Shown here in pieces: positions 7,507 to 16,495 of a DNA stretch of 64,000 bases. The notes under the pieces were generated by a model. It made no database searches and was not told the origin of the DNA. It worked only from the letters and a program-made list of their open reading frames with translations. Location of the stretch: assembly GCF_000821085.1 (NCBI RefSeq), contig NZ_CCXR01000001.1:1509001-1573000 (forward strand), given 5' to 3'. This DNA is from Bacillus sp. B-jedd. GTDB lineage: Bacteria; Bacillota; Bacilli; Bacillales; Cytobacillaceae. A program made the position numbers and the translations under genes. How positions within the stretch are numbered: position 1 is the first letter of the stretch; each line of letters opens with the position of its first letter.

Positions 7507-8544
7507 ATGCGCAAAAAACACATTAGGATTCCCTATATACTTGCCGCCTTGTTTTTTTTGGCAAGCATCTTTTATTCATTGCCATATTATATTTCAAAAC
7601 CAGGGCTTGCAAAAGAGCTTGAACCGATCATTACAGTTGAAAATGGGTTCGATGAAGAAGGCAGCTTTATGCTGACAACTGTCCGAATGGGAAGAGCTAA
7701 TATTTATACTTACTTGATGGCGAAGTTTGGCAAGTACCAGGAAATATACTCCCTCGATGAAGTGCTGGGAAAAGGTGAAAGTGAAAAAGATTATAATACA
7801 AAACAACTGCATATGATGGAAGATTCAAAAACAAGCGCGATTGAAGCAGCCTATAAAAAAGCCGGAATTCCAGTGGAATATCGTTATAAAGGTATTTATG
7901 TGATGAGCACTGTTCCCGGAATGCCAGCAGATGGCATCCTGGAAACCGGGGACAGGCTATTGGTGGCTGATGGAAAAATACTGAAATCGAAGGACGAACT
8001 GCTCTCCTACCTGAAAGAAAAAAAAGCAGGCGACCAAGTGAGCCTGACCTACAGCAGGAAAGGGAAAGAGGGAAAAACAACTCTGAAGCTTGAGAATTTC
8101 AAGGATAAAATCCCTGGAAGCAATCAGCCGGGAGCAGGTATTGGGATTTTGCCGGTGGATGACAGGGAAATCATCGTCTCTCCAAAAGTGAAAGTGAAGA
8201 CAGATGAGATTGGCGGACCATCAGCAGGTCTTATGTTCGCCCTTGAAATTTACAATCAGCTCACAGAGGAGGATTTGACAAAAGGGTATGAAATTGCCGG
8301 AACAGGGACGCTCTCAGAAGGTATAGTGGGTCCTATTGGGGGAATCGAGCAAAAGATTGTCGCCGCGGATAAAGCAGGTGCAGAAATATTTTTTGCACCA
8401 AATGAAAATGGGGCGACAGATTCAAACTACCGGGCAGCTGTCAAAACAGCTAAAGACATCCGTTCAAAAATGAAAATTATTCCTGTTGATACATTTGATG
8501 AGGCGGTAGCCTACCTCGAAAAACTAAAGCCTAAAAAGAGTTAG
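7507..8544 (+). CDS. ylbL: YlbL, membrane-anchored PDZ and Lon-type (S16) protease
   Basis: A 345-residue protein with one N-terminal membrane segment (residues 10-28), a PDZ domain (TVPGMPADGILETGDRLL around residue 135) and a C-terminal S16 protease domain. The serine sits in GGPSAGL, and the lysine partner is expected in the GGIEQKIVAADKAG segment, giving the Ser-Lys dyad of Lon. B. subtilis YlbL degrades the DNA damage cell-division inhibitor YneA together with CtpA. ATG at 7507 has AAGGAG about 10 bases upstream. It is coupled to ylbK by a one-base gap. Confidence 0.88.
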   Translation: MRKKHIRIPYILAALFFLASIFYSLPYYISKPGLAKELEPIITVENGFDEEGSFMLTTVRMGRANIYTYLMAKFGKYQEIYSLDEVLGKGESEKDYNTKQLHMMEDSKTSAIEAAYKKAGIPVEYRYKGIYVMSTVPGMPADGILETGDRLLVADGKILKSKDELLSYLKEKKAGDQVSLTYSRKGKEGKTTLKLENFKDKIPGSNQPGAGIGILPVDDREIIVSPKVKVKTDEIGGPSAGLMFALEIYNQLTEEDLTKGYEIAGTGTLSEGIVGPIGGIEQKIVAADKAGAEIFFAPNENGATDSNYRAAVKTAKDIRSKMKIIPVDTFDEAVAYLEKLKPKKS

Positions 8545-8572
8545 AGATGAAGCAATTGCTTCATCTCTTTTC
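8543..8572. terminator. Bidirectional terminator ylbL / tmcAL
   Basis: A perfect 26-base palindrome (AGAGATGAAGCAA and its inverse, 8543-8568) followed by TT starts at the ylbL stop codon and overlaps the last codons of the convergent gene. Confidence 0.8.
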
Positions 8573-9781
8573 GATTACATATGGAGGCTGGCTATATTCC
8601 ATTTCCAATAGCTTCTGTGACTGCGGACCTGGAACCCCAAGGGAATATATATAGGCCGCTTTGATATCGAGTTCAATCCCCTTGCTGGAAAACGATGAGA
8701 GTCTGGAAACGACCGGCAGTTTAAAATCGCCTTTATACATATTTAAATATCTTTTGCCGAAATCCGTCATCCCCAGCAAGCGCAAATATTCCGGTCCTTT
8801 TTCTGAGGTTGCCATTTCTTCCTTTTTTGCGTTAACAAGAATATGGGTGCATAACCGTTGAATCCTCGTCCACGTATAGCGCTTTGTTTTTGCGGTGTTC
8901 ATGAATTCCCCGAAACTCTCCGCTTTAATAGCTGCTCCAACAAGCCTGTTCTCCAGTCCTTCTTCGGCTTCATAGATGGAGTTCAATTCAGCGGGGGATG
9001 CCTGGAGGAGCCTATATTTTAAATATGGCCAAAACATCTCCCATGAATGGAAGGCGCCGAACTCCGCCAAATAATCTTCAAGTGCTTCGGCTGAACTTTT
9101 TGGTATGTACCTTCTAATAGAAGCAAGACCTCCTGATCCATCAAACAGTGCTTTCCGGATACTGGTCGCACTTGCAATAGTAGACGAGGCAAAGTCCTGG
9201 TCATGGTAATTTGCGCTCTTTCTTTTAACCGTCAAAGGCATCATCCTGCTATTGATGGAAAGGATGGATTTCACATAATGATAGCCAAGGATATTATTCG
9301 GCTGTGACAAGGGAAGGACTCCCTCGGGCGCTTTCAGTTCTTCCATTGCCAAGGAGGCTGCCCGGGGATAGCTGACCCCTGTCTGCATGTACTGCCGGAT
9401 CAACCGGTCATAGGATTCCCTCTCGTTGTTGATATATTCAACCGTTTTAATAAAAGCCTCCGCATCCCCAGCTTCACTTCCGAAGCAAACGGTGGAACAT
9501 AGGGCGGCATCGAGCATTTTTACAGCCCCATCCGCAAATACCTCCGCTTTTTGGGTGCTGTATTGATAAGGCAGTTCAAAGACTAGATCAGCCCCGTTCA
9601 TTAAAGCCATCTTCGCGCGTGACCACTTTGAAACAAGGGCTGGTTCTCCCCTTTGCAGAAAGCTGCCGCTCATGACCGCAATAATAATATCAGCGCCGCT
9701 CATTTCCCTGGCTGCTTCTAAATGATAGAGATGTCCATTATGAAATGGATTATATTCCACAACAACTCCAGCAGCTTTCAA
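8561..9781 (-). CDS. tmcAL: TmcAL (YlbM), tRNA-Met cytidine acetate ligase
   Basis: A 406-residue enzyme that makes N4-acetylcytidine at the wobble position of elongator tRNA-Met from acetate and ATP. The N-terminal nucleotidyltransferase domain has EYNPFHNGHLYHL (HxGH-type motif), followed by SGSFLQRGEPALVSKW and PNNILGYHYVKS further on. Full length for the family. The start is TTG at 9781 with GGGAGGA upstream; the product then begins KAAGVVVEYN as in B. subtilis YlbM. It is divergent from ylbN across 238 bases. Confidence 0.9.
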   Translation of the reverse strand: MKAAGVVVEYNPFHNGHLYHLEAAREMSGADIIIAVMSGSFLQRGEPALVSKWSRAKMALMNGADLVFELPYQYSTQKAEVFADGAVKMLDAALCSTVCFGSEAGDAEAFIKTVEYINNERESYDRLIRQYMQTGVSYPRAASLAMEELKAPEGVLPLSQPNNILGYHYVKSILSINSRMMPLTVKRKSANYHDQDFASSTIASATSIRKALFDGSGGLASIRRYIPKSSAEALEDYLAEFGAFHSWEMFWPYLKYRLLQASPAELNSIYEAEEGLENRLVGAAIKAESFGEFMNTAKTKRYTWTRIQRLCTHILVNAKKEEMATSEKGPEYLRLLGMTDFGKRYLNMYKGDFKLPVVSRLSSFSSKGIELDIKAAYIYSLGVPGPQSQKLLEMEYSQPPYVIEKR

Positions 9782-9963
9782 AAAAAATCCTCCCTGTCGA
9801 TGTTTTCTTTATTTTATGCCAAATCATCAGCATGCACCAGTAAAAGCAGCCTTTCTCTTTTCATGTTTGCACAATGGGATTACGGTTAAACTAGTAAATA
9901 ATGAGGACTTTAACCGCCTTTCACGCGGATCGCAATGCAAGTTTGGGGTGTAAAGAAAAAATA

Positions 9964-9992
9964 TTGACAAATAGTTTTATGGAAGCTATAAT
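9964..9992 (+). promoter_or_regulatory. Sigma-A promoter of ylbN-rpmF
   Basis: Perfect consensus: TTGACA (9964-9969), 17-base spacer, TATAAT (9987-9992), about 28 bases before the ylbN start. This should be a strong housekeeping promoter, as expected for a ribosomal protein transcript. Confidence 0.92.
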
Positions 9993-10019
9993 TACCTTTG
10001 TTGCCTTGGGGTGATCTAT

Positions 10020-10544
10020 ATGAAATGGACAATTAACCAGCTGCAAAAAATCCGGAACCAGGATTTAGTCATTGATGAAACGATCCGTGTTGAAGAAATC
10101 AAGGAGATTGATTCTACAATCAGGGAGGTTTCCCCGATCCGTATTACTGGACGGGCCGATGTGGGGGCCACGAAAGTGGTATTCCATCTAAGGATTAAAG
10201 GCCATTTTGTTCTGCCATGTTCCAGGACTCTAGTTGATGTCATTTATCCAGTGGATGTCGAAACAACGGAAACTTTCCTTTTCAATATTTCTGGATATGA
10301 AACAGATGAAGAGGCCTACCAGGTGAAAGGTGATGTGGTCGATTTAATGCCTGTAATCCGGGAAATTCTGCTTCTGGAAGTTCCCATGCAGGTGTTTTGC
10401 GAGGATGTCAAGGCTGAAGGGGGCGCTCCGCAATCCGGGAAGGATTGGGAAGTGGTTTCCGAGGAAAGCCAAAGCAATAAAATCGATCCAAGGCTTGCAG
10501 GGCTGGCCAAGTTTTTTGATGACAACAAATCATCCGATTCATAA
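10020..10544 (+). CDS. ylbN: YlbN, YceD-family (DUF177) protein
   Basis: A 174-residue soluble protein of the DUF177/YceD family, members of which are linked to 23S rRNA accumulation in bacteria and plants. The conserved core includes a strand-rich half with [12 protein letters not shown] in the middle and, later, [22 protein letters not shown] at 10020 is chosen over GTG 10011, with GGGGTGAT upstream. It is followed by rpmF after 80 bases and the pair shares a promoter, the usual arrangement across bacteria. Confidence 0.88.
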   Translation: MKWTINQLQKIRNQDLVIDETIRVEEIKEIDSTIREVSPIRITGRADVGATKVVFHLRIKGHFVLPCSRTLVDVIYPVDVETTETFLFNISGYETDEEAYQVKGDVVDLMPVIREILLLEVPMQVFCEDVKAEGGAPQSGKDWEVVSEESQSNKIDPRLAGLAKFFDDNKSSDS

Positions 10545-10624
10545 TCGGCAAAAAGAAGCAAAGTGAAGAAACCAGCATTTCTGGGCTTCATAACTTTCTT
10601 AAACCCTTTAAGGAGGTGGGAAGA

Positions 10625-10798
10625 ATGGCTGTACCTTTTAGAAGGACTTCTAAAACTGCGAAGAGAAAGCGTCGCACTCATTTCAAATTAAATGTTCCTG
10701 GTATGGTTGCATGCCCAAACTGCGGAGAGATGAAACTTGCTCACCGTGTTTGTAAAGCTTGCGGGACATACAAGGGGAAAGAAGTTGTTAACGACTAA
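10625..10798 (+). CDS. rpmF: RpmF, 50S ribosomal protein L32
   Basis: A 57-residue ribosomal protein. It begins [19 protein letters not shown], the L32 signature, and carries a zinc ribbon of four cysteines (CPNCG and CKACG), so it is the zinc-binding C+ form. AAGGAGGTGGG lies directly upstream of ATG 10625. A terminator follows. Confidence 0.97.
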   Translation: MAVPFRRTSKTAKRKRRTHFKLNVPGMVACPNCGEMKLAHRVCKACGTYKGKEVVND

Positions 10799-10811
10799 TT
10801 TCCGTTCGATC

Positions 10812-10844
10812 AAGCACAAGGGAGAAATCCCTTGTGCTTTTTTC
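10812..10844 (+). terminator. Intrinsic terminator after rpmF
   Basis: AAGCACAAGGGA pairs perfectly with TCCCTTGTGCTT around a 4-base loop, followed by TTTT. Confidence 0.93.
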
Positions 10845-10886
10845 GTACATAAGGCAATGATATAAATAAAAAGGACGGGGAAGTGG

Positions 10887-11645
10887 ATGGCCTACTCGAT
10901 AGAAAAGCTTGATAACGGGATACTTTTGTTCACTATTGAAAGGGAAGAAAAACGAAATGCCATTAACTTTGAAGTAATGGATGGCCTTGTACAGCTGGTC
11001 AGACTAGCGGCTGATGAGGAAGTTAAAGCAGTGGCGGTTACCGGGCAGGCGTCGGATGCTTTTTGTTCAGGAGGGGATTTATCCGTCTTCCATGCTCTTA
11101 AAACGAAGGAAGAGGCATTTACAATGCTTTCAAGGATGGCGGGCATCCTTTATTCACTGCTGATTCTCCCAAAACCAACTGTCGCGATATTGAATGGCAC
11201 AGCTGTGGGAGGAGGCTGTGAATTGGCCACCGCTTGCGATTTCCGGATTGCCAGAAAGGGAATAAAGGCGGGATTTATCCAAGGGAAGCAAGGAATCATT
11301 ACAGGTTGGGGAGGCGGGGCGATTTTGGCAGAAAAAATGCCTGCGCCAACTGCGATGAGATTACTAATGGAAGCAGAAACGCGGCCTGTGGAGGAACTGG
11401 CTGCTTCAGGATTTGTTGATTGGATATTCGAAAACGATCCGGTCAGGGCGGGGCAGTCCTTTCTGGACCCAATCATTTGCCATGAGTCTGGAGTTTTACA
11501 GGGTTATAAAACTATTTGGCTTAATAAATGGGAAGAATCACAGCTTCAAGCTAGAATCGAAAAGGAAGTTGAAATATGCGCTGCACTCTGGGAAAGTGAA
11601 GCCCACCACAGGCAGGTGGCAAGATTCCTGAATAAGCGCCGCTAA
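10887..11645 (+). CDS. Enoyl-CoA hydratase/isomerase family protein with altered active site
   Basis: A 252-residue crotonase-fold protein. The CoA/oxyanion hole parts are clear: EKRNAI near residue 21, CSGGDL at 60-65 and the GTAVGGGCELATACDF block at 104-119, which keeps the first catalytic glutamate (E112). The second, normally in a QPE context about 20 residues on, is replaced: the protein has IQGKQ at 131-135, with lysine at that place. So it is unlikely to be an ordinary hydratase; an isomerase, hydrolase or decarboxylase role is possible. B. subtilis has no gene here between rpmF and ylbO, though I recall an enoyl-CoA hydratase at this site in other Bacillus genomes. Confidence 0.8.
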   Translation: MAYSIEKLDNGILLFTIEREEKRNAINFEVMDGLVQLVRLAADEEVKAVAVTGQASDAFCSGGDLSVFHALKTKEEAFTMLSRMAGILYSLLILPKPTVAILNGTAVGGGCELATACDFRIARKGIKAGFIQGKQGIITGWGGGAILAEKMPAPTAMRLLMEAETRPVEELAASGFVDWIFENDPVRAGQSFLDPIICHESGVLQGYKTIWLNKWEESQLQARIEKEVEICAALWESEAHHRQVARFLNKRR

Positions 11646-11746
11646 CCAGATATGCCTGAACTTGTTAAATCGTCGGCTGTCTCCCCATTCTATCTATCCT
11701 ATTACTCGCATATGTATGAGTAAAAACAATAGGAGGGATGAGAAGA

Positions 11747-12352
11747 ATGTCATCTACAAGACAGGATGCATGGACAGCGGATGAGGATTTGCTCCTTGCC
11801 GAAGTAATTCTCAGATATATCAGGGAAGGCGGCACCCAGCTTCAGGCTTTCGAAGAAGTAGGCAGACAGTTGTCGCGCACTTCAGCAGCATGCGGGTTTA
11901 GATGGAATTCCTATGTGAGGAAACAATATAAGTCAGGAATCGAACATGCCAAGAAGCAGAGGAAGGAAGGGAAAAAACCAGGAAAGACGGTACAAAATAG
12001 CGAGGATTCCAATGAGGTACAAAGAACCGAAAAGCCCTTGAAGCCTGAACTGGATTCTTCACTTGAGATTAAGGATGTACTGAAATATATCGAAAGTCTT
12101 TACAGCGCGGCTGGCAGCGCCACCTCGAATAAGGTGGAGCAAAAGCAGCTTCTCGAAAGAATCAAAGAACTTGAAAGGGAAAACGTGAACCTGGCGAATG
12201 AGTTGGATAGGCTTCGTGAGGATTATCAAGTTTTAATGGATATCTTGAACAGGGCAAGGAAGATGGCTGCCGAAAAGGAAGAACCCGGTTCAGGGCAACA
12301 AAAGGCCAAATTCCAGATGGATAAATACGGTAACCTTGAAAGGGTGGAATAA
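11747..12352 (+). CDS. ylbO: YlbO, RsfA-family transcription regulator
   Basis: A 201-residue protein with an N-terminal Myb/SANT-like DNA-binding domain ([21 protein letters not shown], then [19 protein letters not shown]) of the RsfA family; RsfA itself tunes sigma-F/G-dependent forespore transcription in B. subtilis. The middle is basic and disordered, and residues 143-165 or so form a coiled coil ([20 protein letters not shown]). ATG at 11747 has AGGAGG 10 bases upstream; the earlier ATG at 11738 is too close to it. Its target genes cannot be read from sequence. Confidence 0.85.
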   Translation: MSSTRQDAWTADEDLLLAEVILRYIREGGTQLQAFEEVGRQLSRTSAACGFRWNSYVRKQYKSGIEHAKKQRKEGKKPGKTVQNSEDSNEVQRTEKPLKPELDSSLEIKDVLKYIESLYSAAGSATSNKVEQKQLLERIKELERENVNLANELDRLREDYQVLMDILNRARKMAAEKEEPGSGQQKAKFQMDKYGNLERVE

Positions 12353-12403
12353 GGGCTAGGAATATCCGCTGGACCTGCTGATAACACTAATTTAATGTGA
12401 AAA

Positions 12404-12442
12404 AAATAAAGGGGCCGAGCGAAAATCCGCTGCGGCCTCCTT
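12404..12442 (-). terminator. Terminator of ylbP (minus strand)
   Basis: On the minus strand GGCCG and CGGCC flank a 16-base interval, and the stem is followed by CCTTTATTTTTTT. It lies just downstream of the ylbP stop and faces ylbO. Confidence 0.7.
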
Positions 12443-12459
12443 GAATAACTGATATTTTT

Positions 12460-12933
12460 CTAGTGGTGCTGAGCACCGACACCCTCCGGATACCAGACGA
12501 GCGGATTTTCACCCAGATCACGTTCGACTTCATAATCCACGTCTGTGAACCCGTGTTTTTCCCAAAAGCTTTTTGACCCGACGCGTGGATTTGTTTTAAT
12601 CGGAAAACCGTACCCTTTGGCGAATTCAACCAGAGCCGTCCCATAGCCCTTCCCCTGGTAGTCAGGAAGGACCTCAAGCTTCCACAACTCCAGATAAGTC
12701 TGTGGTGGTTCGAAATAGCGATCGAATTTCGAATCAATTTGATATAAACTCATCCTCGCGACAAGTTTATCACCAAAATAAATCCCGTAAAAAGGCGATT
12801 GGCTGTCATTTTCGATAATATTCGCTTCAAGATCCTCGAGCATTGACAACTCCTGTATGCCATACTCTTTGAATTTTTTAAACTCTTCTAATGTTTTGTA
12901 GTTAACTTTAAGTTTCTCCACCTTTATTGGCAT
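12460..12933 (-). CDS. ylbP: YlbP, GNAT-family N-acetyltransferase
   Basis: A 157-residue acetyltransferase. The acetyl-CoA binding motif is LEVLPDYQGKGYGTALVEFA (Q-x-x-G-x-G type), followed by NPRVGSKSFWEKHGF, the usual GNAT C-terminal strand-helix. It matches B. subtilis YlbP in place and length. The acceptor substrate is unknown. It is transcribed against ylbO and away from the carboxylase genes. Confidence 0.85.
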   Translation of the reverse strand: MPIKVEKLKVNYKTLEEFKKFKEYGIQELSMLEDLEANIIENDSQSPFYGIYFGDKLVARMSLYQIDSKFDRYFEPPQTYLELWKLEVLPDYQGKGYGTALVEFAKGYGFPIKTNPRVGSKSFWEKHGFTDVDYEVERDLGENPLVWYPEGVGAQHH

Positions 12934-13243
12934 ATCTCCAACCCCCAGTCAAAATACCTCTCTTTCATTCCGCGGCGAATTGATTCTTAAGATGTATGTT
13001 TCCATGAATAAACTAATTATATAACAAAAAATCAAAAAATTCCCCCTCCGCGCCTAAAAATACAATTTCAAAATTTGCAGGTTATTCAGATAGTATGGTA
13101 GAAACATAGTAGAGGGTTATTCTTTCCAGAAAAGGGATATACAGAAACAATTGAATAACACCCGCCTGCCCGGATGGCCGTTTTCCCGCATCACCATTGA
13201 TAAAAGTCTATTCTGGAAGCCAGGTGGGAGAAAGGGGTAAGGT
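12934..13243. other. 310-bp divergent intergenic region, ylbP / carboxylase module
   Basis: No protein gene is supported. The half near ylbP is AT-rich. At 13105-13111 CATAGTA preceded 17 bases earlier by GTTATTC (13081-13087) weakly resembles a sigma-E promoter. The B. subtilis yng carboxylase genes belong to the sigma-E regulon, which is why this is worth noting. AAAGGGG at 13231-13237 is the ribosome site for the GTG start at 13244. Confidence 0.4.
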
Positions 13244-14578
13244 GTGCAAAGGATTTTAATAGCAAACCGAGGGGAAATAGCCTTAAGAATTATCAGGACT
13301 TGCAATAAGCTGGGAATCGAAACTATTGCCATCTATTCAGATGCCGATGAATCCCTGCCGTATGTAAAAGCTGCGGATAAAGCTGTCAGGATCGGGGAAC
13401 CTCCTGTCATGAAGTCTTACCTTCAGGGGGAGCGAATTATCGAGGAGGCAAAAAAGGCGGGAGCAGACGCCATCCATCCAGGCTATGGTTTTTTATCCGA
13501 AAACGCGGATTTTGCCAGGCTTGCTGAAAAGGAAGGACTCAAGTTCATTGGACCTGCTCCGGAAACGATCAGTTTAATGGGGGATAAGGTCGCTTCCCGC
13601 GACGCGATGGAAAAAGCGGGCGTCCCGGTTGTCCCGGGCAGCAGCGGGGGCATTGAAACACTTGAGGATGCGTCCAGGATTGCAAGTGATTTAGGCTATC
13701 CTGTCATGCTGAAGGCTTCGAGCGGCGGAGGAGGGATCGGCATGGTCAAATGCCCTGATCAAACAGAGCTCGAAAAAGCCTTTTCCTCAGTAAAAGCCAG
13801 GGCTAAAGCCTATTTCGGTTCGGATGAGGTATTCCTAGAAAAATTCATTGAAAATGCCAGGCATATAGAAGTTCAGATTTTCGGAGACAGCGATGGGAAC
13901 ATTGTCCATATGTTTGAAAGAGATTGCTCAATTCAGAGGAGAAACCAGAAAGTCGTCGAAGAATCCCCGTCGCCATTCCTTTCGGAAGGGGCAAGAAAAA
14001 AACTTTTTGAAACCGCTCTCAAAGCTGCGCAGGCTGTTCGCTATAAAAATGCAGGGACTATTGAATTCATTTTTGATGAACAAGAAAATTTTTATTTTCT
14101 TGAAATGAACACAAGGCTTCAGGTAGAGCATCCTGTCACCGAAGAGATTACCGGAATTGATTTGGTAGAGTGGCAGATTCGGGCTGCTAAAGGGGAGAAG
14201 CTTCCTCTGAGCCAGAAGGAAATCACTTCAAACGGGCATGCGATTGAGTTCCGCCTCTATGCCGAAGACCCGGTCAAGTTTTTGCCTTCTCCGGGCAACA
14301 TAAATGAATTTTCATATTCCGGAGGAAAAGGGGTAAGGATTGACGCGGGATATCGCGAAGGGGATACAGTCACCCCATATTATGACCCGATGATAGCCAA
14401 ATGCATCTTCTCCGGTGAAAACAGGGATGAAGCACTTTCCGCCGCCAAGAAATTCTTTGGAGAATTGATGATTAGCGGAATAAAGACGAACGCACCTCTT
14501 TTCAAGTCCATTTTGGAGAATAGCGATTTTGAAAAAGGCAGCTACACAACCGCTTTTTTAAATAAAATGCTGAATTAA
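13244..14578 (+). CDS. Biotin carboxylase subunit of an acyl-CoA carboxylase (YngH-like)
   Basis: A 444-residue biotin carboxylase that carboxylates biotin on the carrier protein with ATP and bicarbonate. Domains in order: N-terminal fold with RILIANRGEIALRI, ATP-grasp with the glycine-rich loop KASSGGGGIGM near residue 160, the RDCSIQRRNQK and EMNTRLQVEHPVTE motifs, and the C-terminal biotin-carboxylase domain. Length equals B. subtilis YngH. The start is GTG at 13244 with AAAGGGG upstream. It leads a tight three-gene set with a small biotin carrier and a carboxyltransferase. It is probably not the fatty-acid AccC, which in Bacillus sits next to accB. Confidence 0.9.
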   Translation: MQRILIANRGEIALRIIRTCNKLGIETIAIYSDADESLPYVKAADKAVRIGEPPVMKSYLQGERIIEEAKKAGADAIHPGYGFLSENADFARLAEKEGLKFIGPAPETISLMGDKVASRDAMEKAGVPVVPGSSGGIETLEDASRIASDLGYPVMLKASSGGGGIGMVKCPDQTELEKAFSSVKARAKAYFGSDEVFLEKFIENARHIEVQIFGDSDGNIVHMFERDCSIQRRNQKVVEESPSPFLSEGARKKLFETALKAAQAVRYKNAGTIEFIFDEQENFYFLEMNTRLQVEHPVTEEITGIDLVEWQIRAAKGEKLPLSQKEITSNGHAIEFRLYAEDPVKFLPSPGNINEFSYSGGKGVRIDAGYREGDTVTPYYDPMIAKCIFSGENRDEALSAAKKFFGELMISGIKTNAPLFKSILENSDFEKGSYTTAFLNKMLN

Positions 14579-14612
14579 GGAACTGACAAAAATAAGTTGG
14601 GAGGAAAATAAA

Positions 14613-14825
14613 ATGAAGGAAATCGTATCTTCAATGGCTGGAACCGTTTTTAATATTTTGGTCTCATCAGGGGATGAAGTGGCTGAGGGCCAGACAATCC
14701 TTATTCTGGAATCGATGAAAATGGAGATTCCAGTAGAAAGCACTTCAGCCGGAAAAGTCAGCGAATTAAAGGTGGCCATTGGCGACTTCGTAAATGAAGG
14801 CGATGTACTGGCTACTCTGGAATAG
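14613..14825 (+). CDS. Biotin carrier protein, 70 aa (YngHB-like)
   Basis: A 70-residue stand-alone biotinyl domain. The biotin attachment motif is ESMKME with the lysine at residue 36, placed between two mirrored strands (SSMAGTV... and STSAGKV...), as in all lipoyl/biotinyl domains. It carries carboxybiotin between the biotin carboxylase and carboxyltransferase encoded on each side. Its size fits the free carrier YngHB rather than AccB, which has a long N-terminal linker. TTGGGAGGA lies upstream. Confidence 0.92.
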   Translation: MKEIVSSMAGTVFNILVSSGDEVAEGQTILILESMKMEIPVESTSAGKVSELKVAIGDFVNEGDVLATLE

Positions 14826-14837
14826 GGGGAGCAAGGA

Positions 14838-16379
14838 ATGCCCGGAACAAACATTTTGCAGCAACGGTTACTGGATAAAAGGAAAGAGGTCGAAGCAGGC
14901 GGCCATCATAAGTATCACGATAAACTGAAGGAACAAAGGAAACTTTTCGTCAGGGATCGTCTTGCGCTTTTATTTGATCAAGGTGAATACGAAGAAGATG
15001 GGAAATTTGCAAACAATATGGCCGAAGGGCTTCCGGCGGACGGAGTCGTCACAGCAATCGGCAAAATCGGCGGCCAAAGCGTTTGCGTCATGGCTAATGA
15101 CTCTACAGTAAAAGCTGGTTCCTGGGGTGCGAGAACGGTGGAAAAAATCATTCGTATCCAGGAAACCGCAGAGAAATTGAAAGTTCCGCTTCTCTACCTT
15201 GTGGATTCGGCTGGGGCCCGGATAACGGACCAGCTCGATATGTTCCCGAACAGAAGGGGGGCAGGGAGGATTTTTTACAACCAGGTCAAACTGTCAGGTG
15301 TTATCCCGCAGATTTGCCTGCTTTTCGGTCCTTCCGCTGCAGGAGGAGCGTACATACCCGCCTTTTGCGACATCGTTATTATGGTTGATGGAAATGCGTC
15401 CATGTATCTAGGCTCGCCAAGAATGGCCGAAAAGGTGATCGGCGAAAAAGTGACGCTCGAGGAGATGGGCGGCGCGAGAATGCATTGTACAATCAGTGGC
15501 TGCGGCGATATTCTTGCTTCCTCAGAGGAAGAGGCGATTGAAACCGCAAAAACGTACCTTTCCTATTTCCCGGCGAATTTCATGGAAAAACCAAAGGCCG
15601 CCGAAGCTATCCCTCCCAAGGAAGGAAGGACCCTCGAGGCGATTATTCCAGAGAACCAGAACGCTCCATTCGATATGTATGAAGGGATTGCCGCACTGAT
15701 TGACGAGGACAGCTTTTTTGAAATAAAGAAGCTTTTCGCTCCTGAGCTGATTACAGGCTTGGCGCGAATTGGCGGCAAAACGGTAGGGATTATCGCCAAT
15801 CAGCCAAAAGTGAAGGGAGGGGTCCTCTTTGTCGATTCGGCCGATAAGGGCGCGAAGTTCATCCAGCTCTGTGATGCTTTCCACATCCCGCTCCTATTCC
15901 TTGCGGACGTCCCTGGATTTATGATCGGAACGAAGGTAGAGCGGGCTGGCATCATTCGCCATGGAGCGAAACTTATTGCCGCGATGAGTTCGGCAACAGT
16001 GCCGAAAATTTCGGTCATCGTCAGAAAAGCCTATGGCGCAGGTTTGTACGCCATGGCGGGTCCGGCATTCGAACCCGATGTGTGCATAGCCCTGCCGACT
16101 GCCCAAATAGCCGTGATGGGTCCGGAGGCAGCTGTGAATGCAGTATATTCCAATAAAATAAATGAAATCGAAGATCCGAAGGAAAAGCTTGCTTTTGTGC
16201 AGGAAAAGCACAAGGAATACAAAGAACATATTGATATTTATAAATTAGCTTCCGAAATGATTGTTGATGAAATTGTAGCGCCATCAGAACTCAGGGATGT
16301 TCTGATCAAGCGGTTTGGCTATTACGAAACAAAAGAACTGCATTTCAGTACGAGAAAGCATCCAGTTTATCCAGTTTAA
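14838..16379 (+). CDS. Acyl-CoA carboxylase carboxyltransferase subunit (YngE/PccB-like)
   Basis: A 513-residue carboxyltransferase with alpha and beta halves fused, as in propionyl- and methylcrotonyl-CoA carboxylases. Motifs: FDQGEYEEDG, the first oxyanion site at GPSAAGGAYIPA around residue 160, and the second half with DVPGFMIGTKVERAGIIRHGAK and KAYGAGLYAMAGPAF. It transfers carboxyl from biotin to an acyl-CoA. Long N-terminal similarity to methylcrotonyl-CoA carboxylase subunits makes a branched-chain (leucine) substrate plausible, but propionyl-CoA cannot be excluded. It starts 12 bases after the carrier gene and is followed by a strong terminator, so the three genes form one operon. 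Confidence 0.88.
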   Translation: MPGTNILQQRLLDKRKEVEAGGHHKYHDKLKEQRKLFVRDRLALLFDQGEYEEDGKFANNMAEGLPADGVVTAIGKIGGQSVCVMANDSTVKAGSWGARTVEKIIRIQETAEKLKVPLLYLVDSAGARITDQLDMFPNRRGAGRIFYNQVKLSGVIPQICLLFGPSAAGGAYIPAFCDIVIMVDGNASMYLGSPRMAEKVIGEKVTLEEMGGARMHCTISGCGDILASSEEEAIETAKTYLSYFPANFMEKPKAAEAIPPKEGRTLEAIIPENQNAPFDMYEGIAALIDEDSFFEIKKLFAPELITGLARIGGKTVGIIANQPKVKGGVLFVDSADKGAKFIQLCDAFHIPLLFLADVPGFMIGTKVERAGIIRHGAKLIAAMSSATVPKISVIVRKAYGAGLYAMAGPAFEPDVCIALPTAQIAVMGPEAAVNAVYSNKINEIEDPKEKLAFVQEKHKEYKEHIDIYKLASEMIVDEIVAPSELRDVLIKRFGYYETKELHFSTRKHPVYPV

Positions 16380-16388
16380 TAATTTCTC

Positions 16389-16421
16389 GGCTTTTCCCCT
16401 GCTAGGCGGAAAAGCTTTTTT
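16389..16421 (+). terminator. Intrinsic terminator of the carboxylase operon
   Basis: GCTTTTCC pairs with GGAAAAGC around a 10-base loop, followed by seven T. Confidence 0.92.
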
Positions 16422-16495
16422 TATTCATATAAAAGGTACAAAGGTCCCGGAAGTTTGGTAAAATGTAGGCAAAGAGAAGACAGGGAGTTTTTGTT

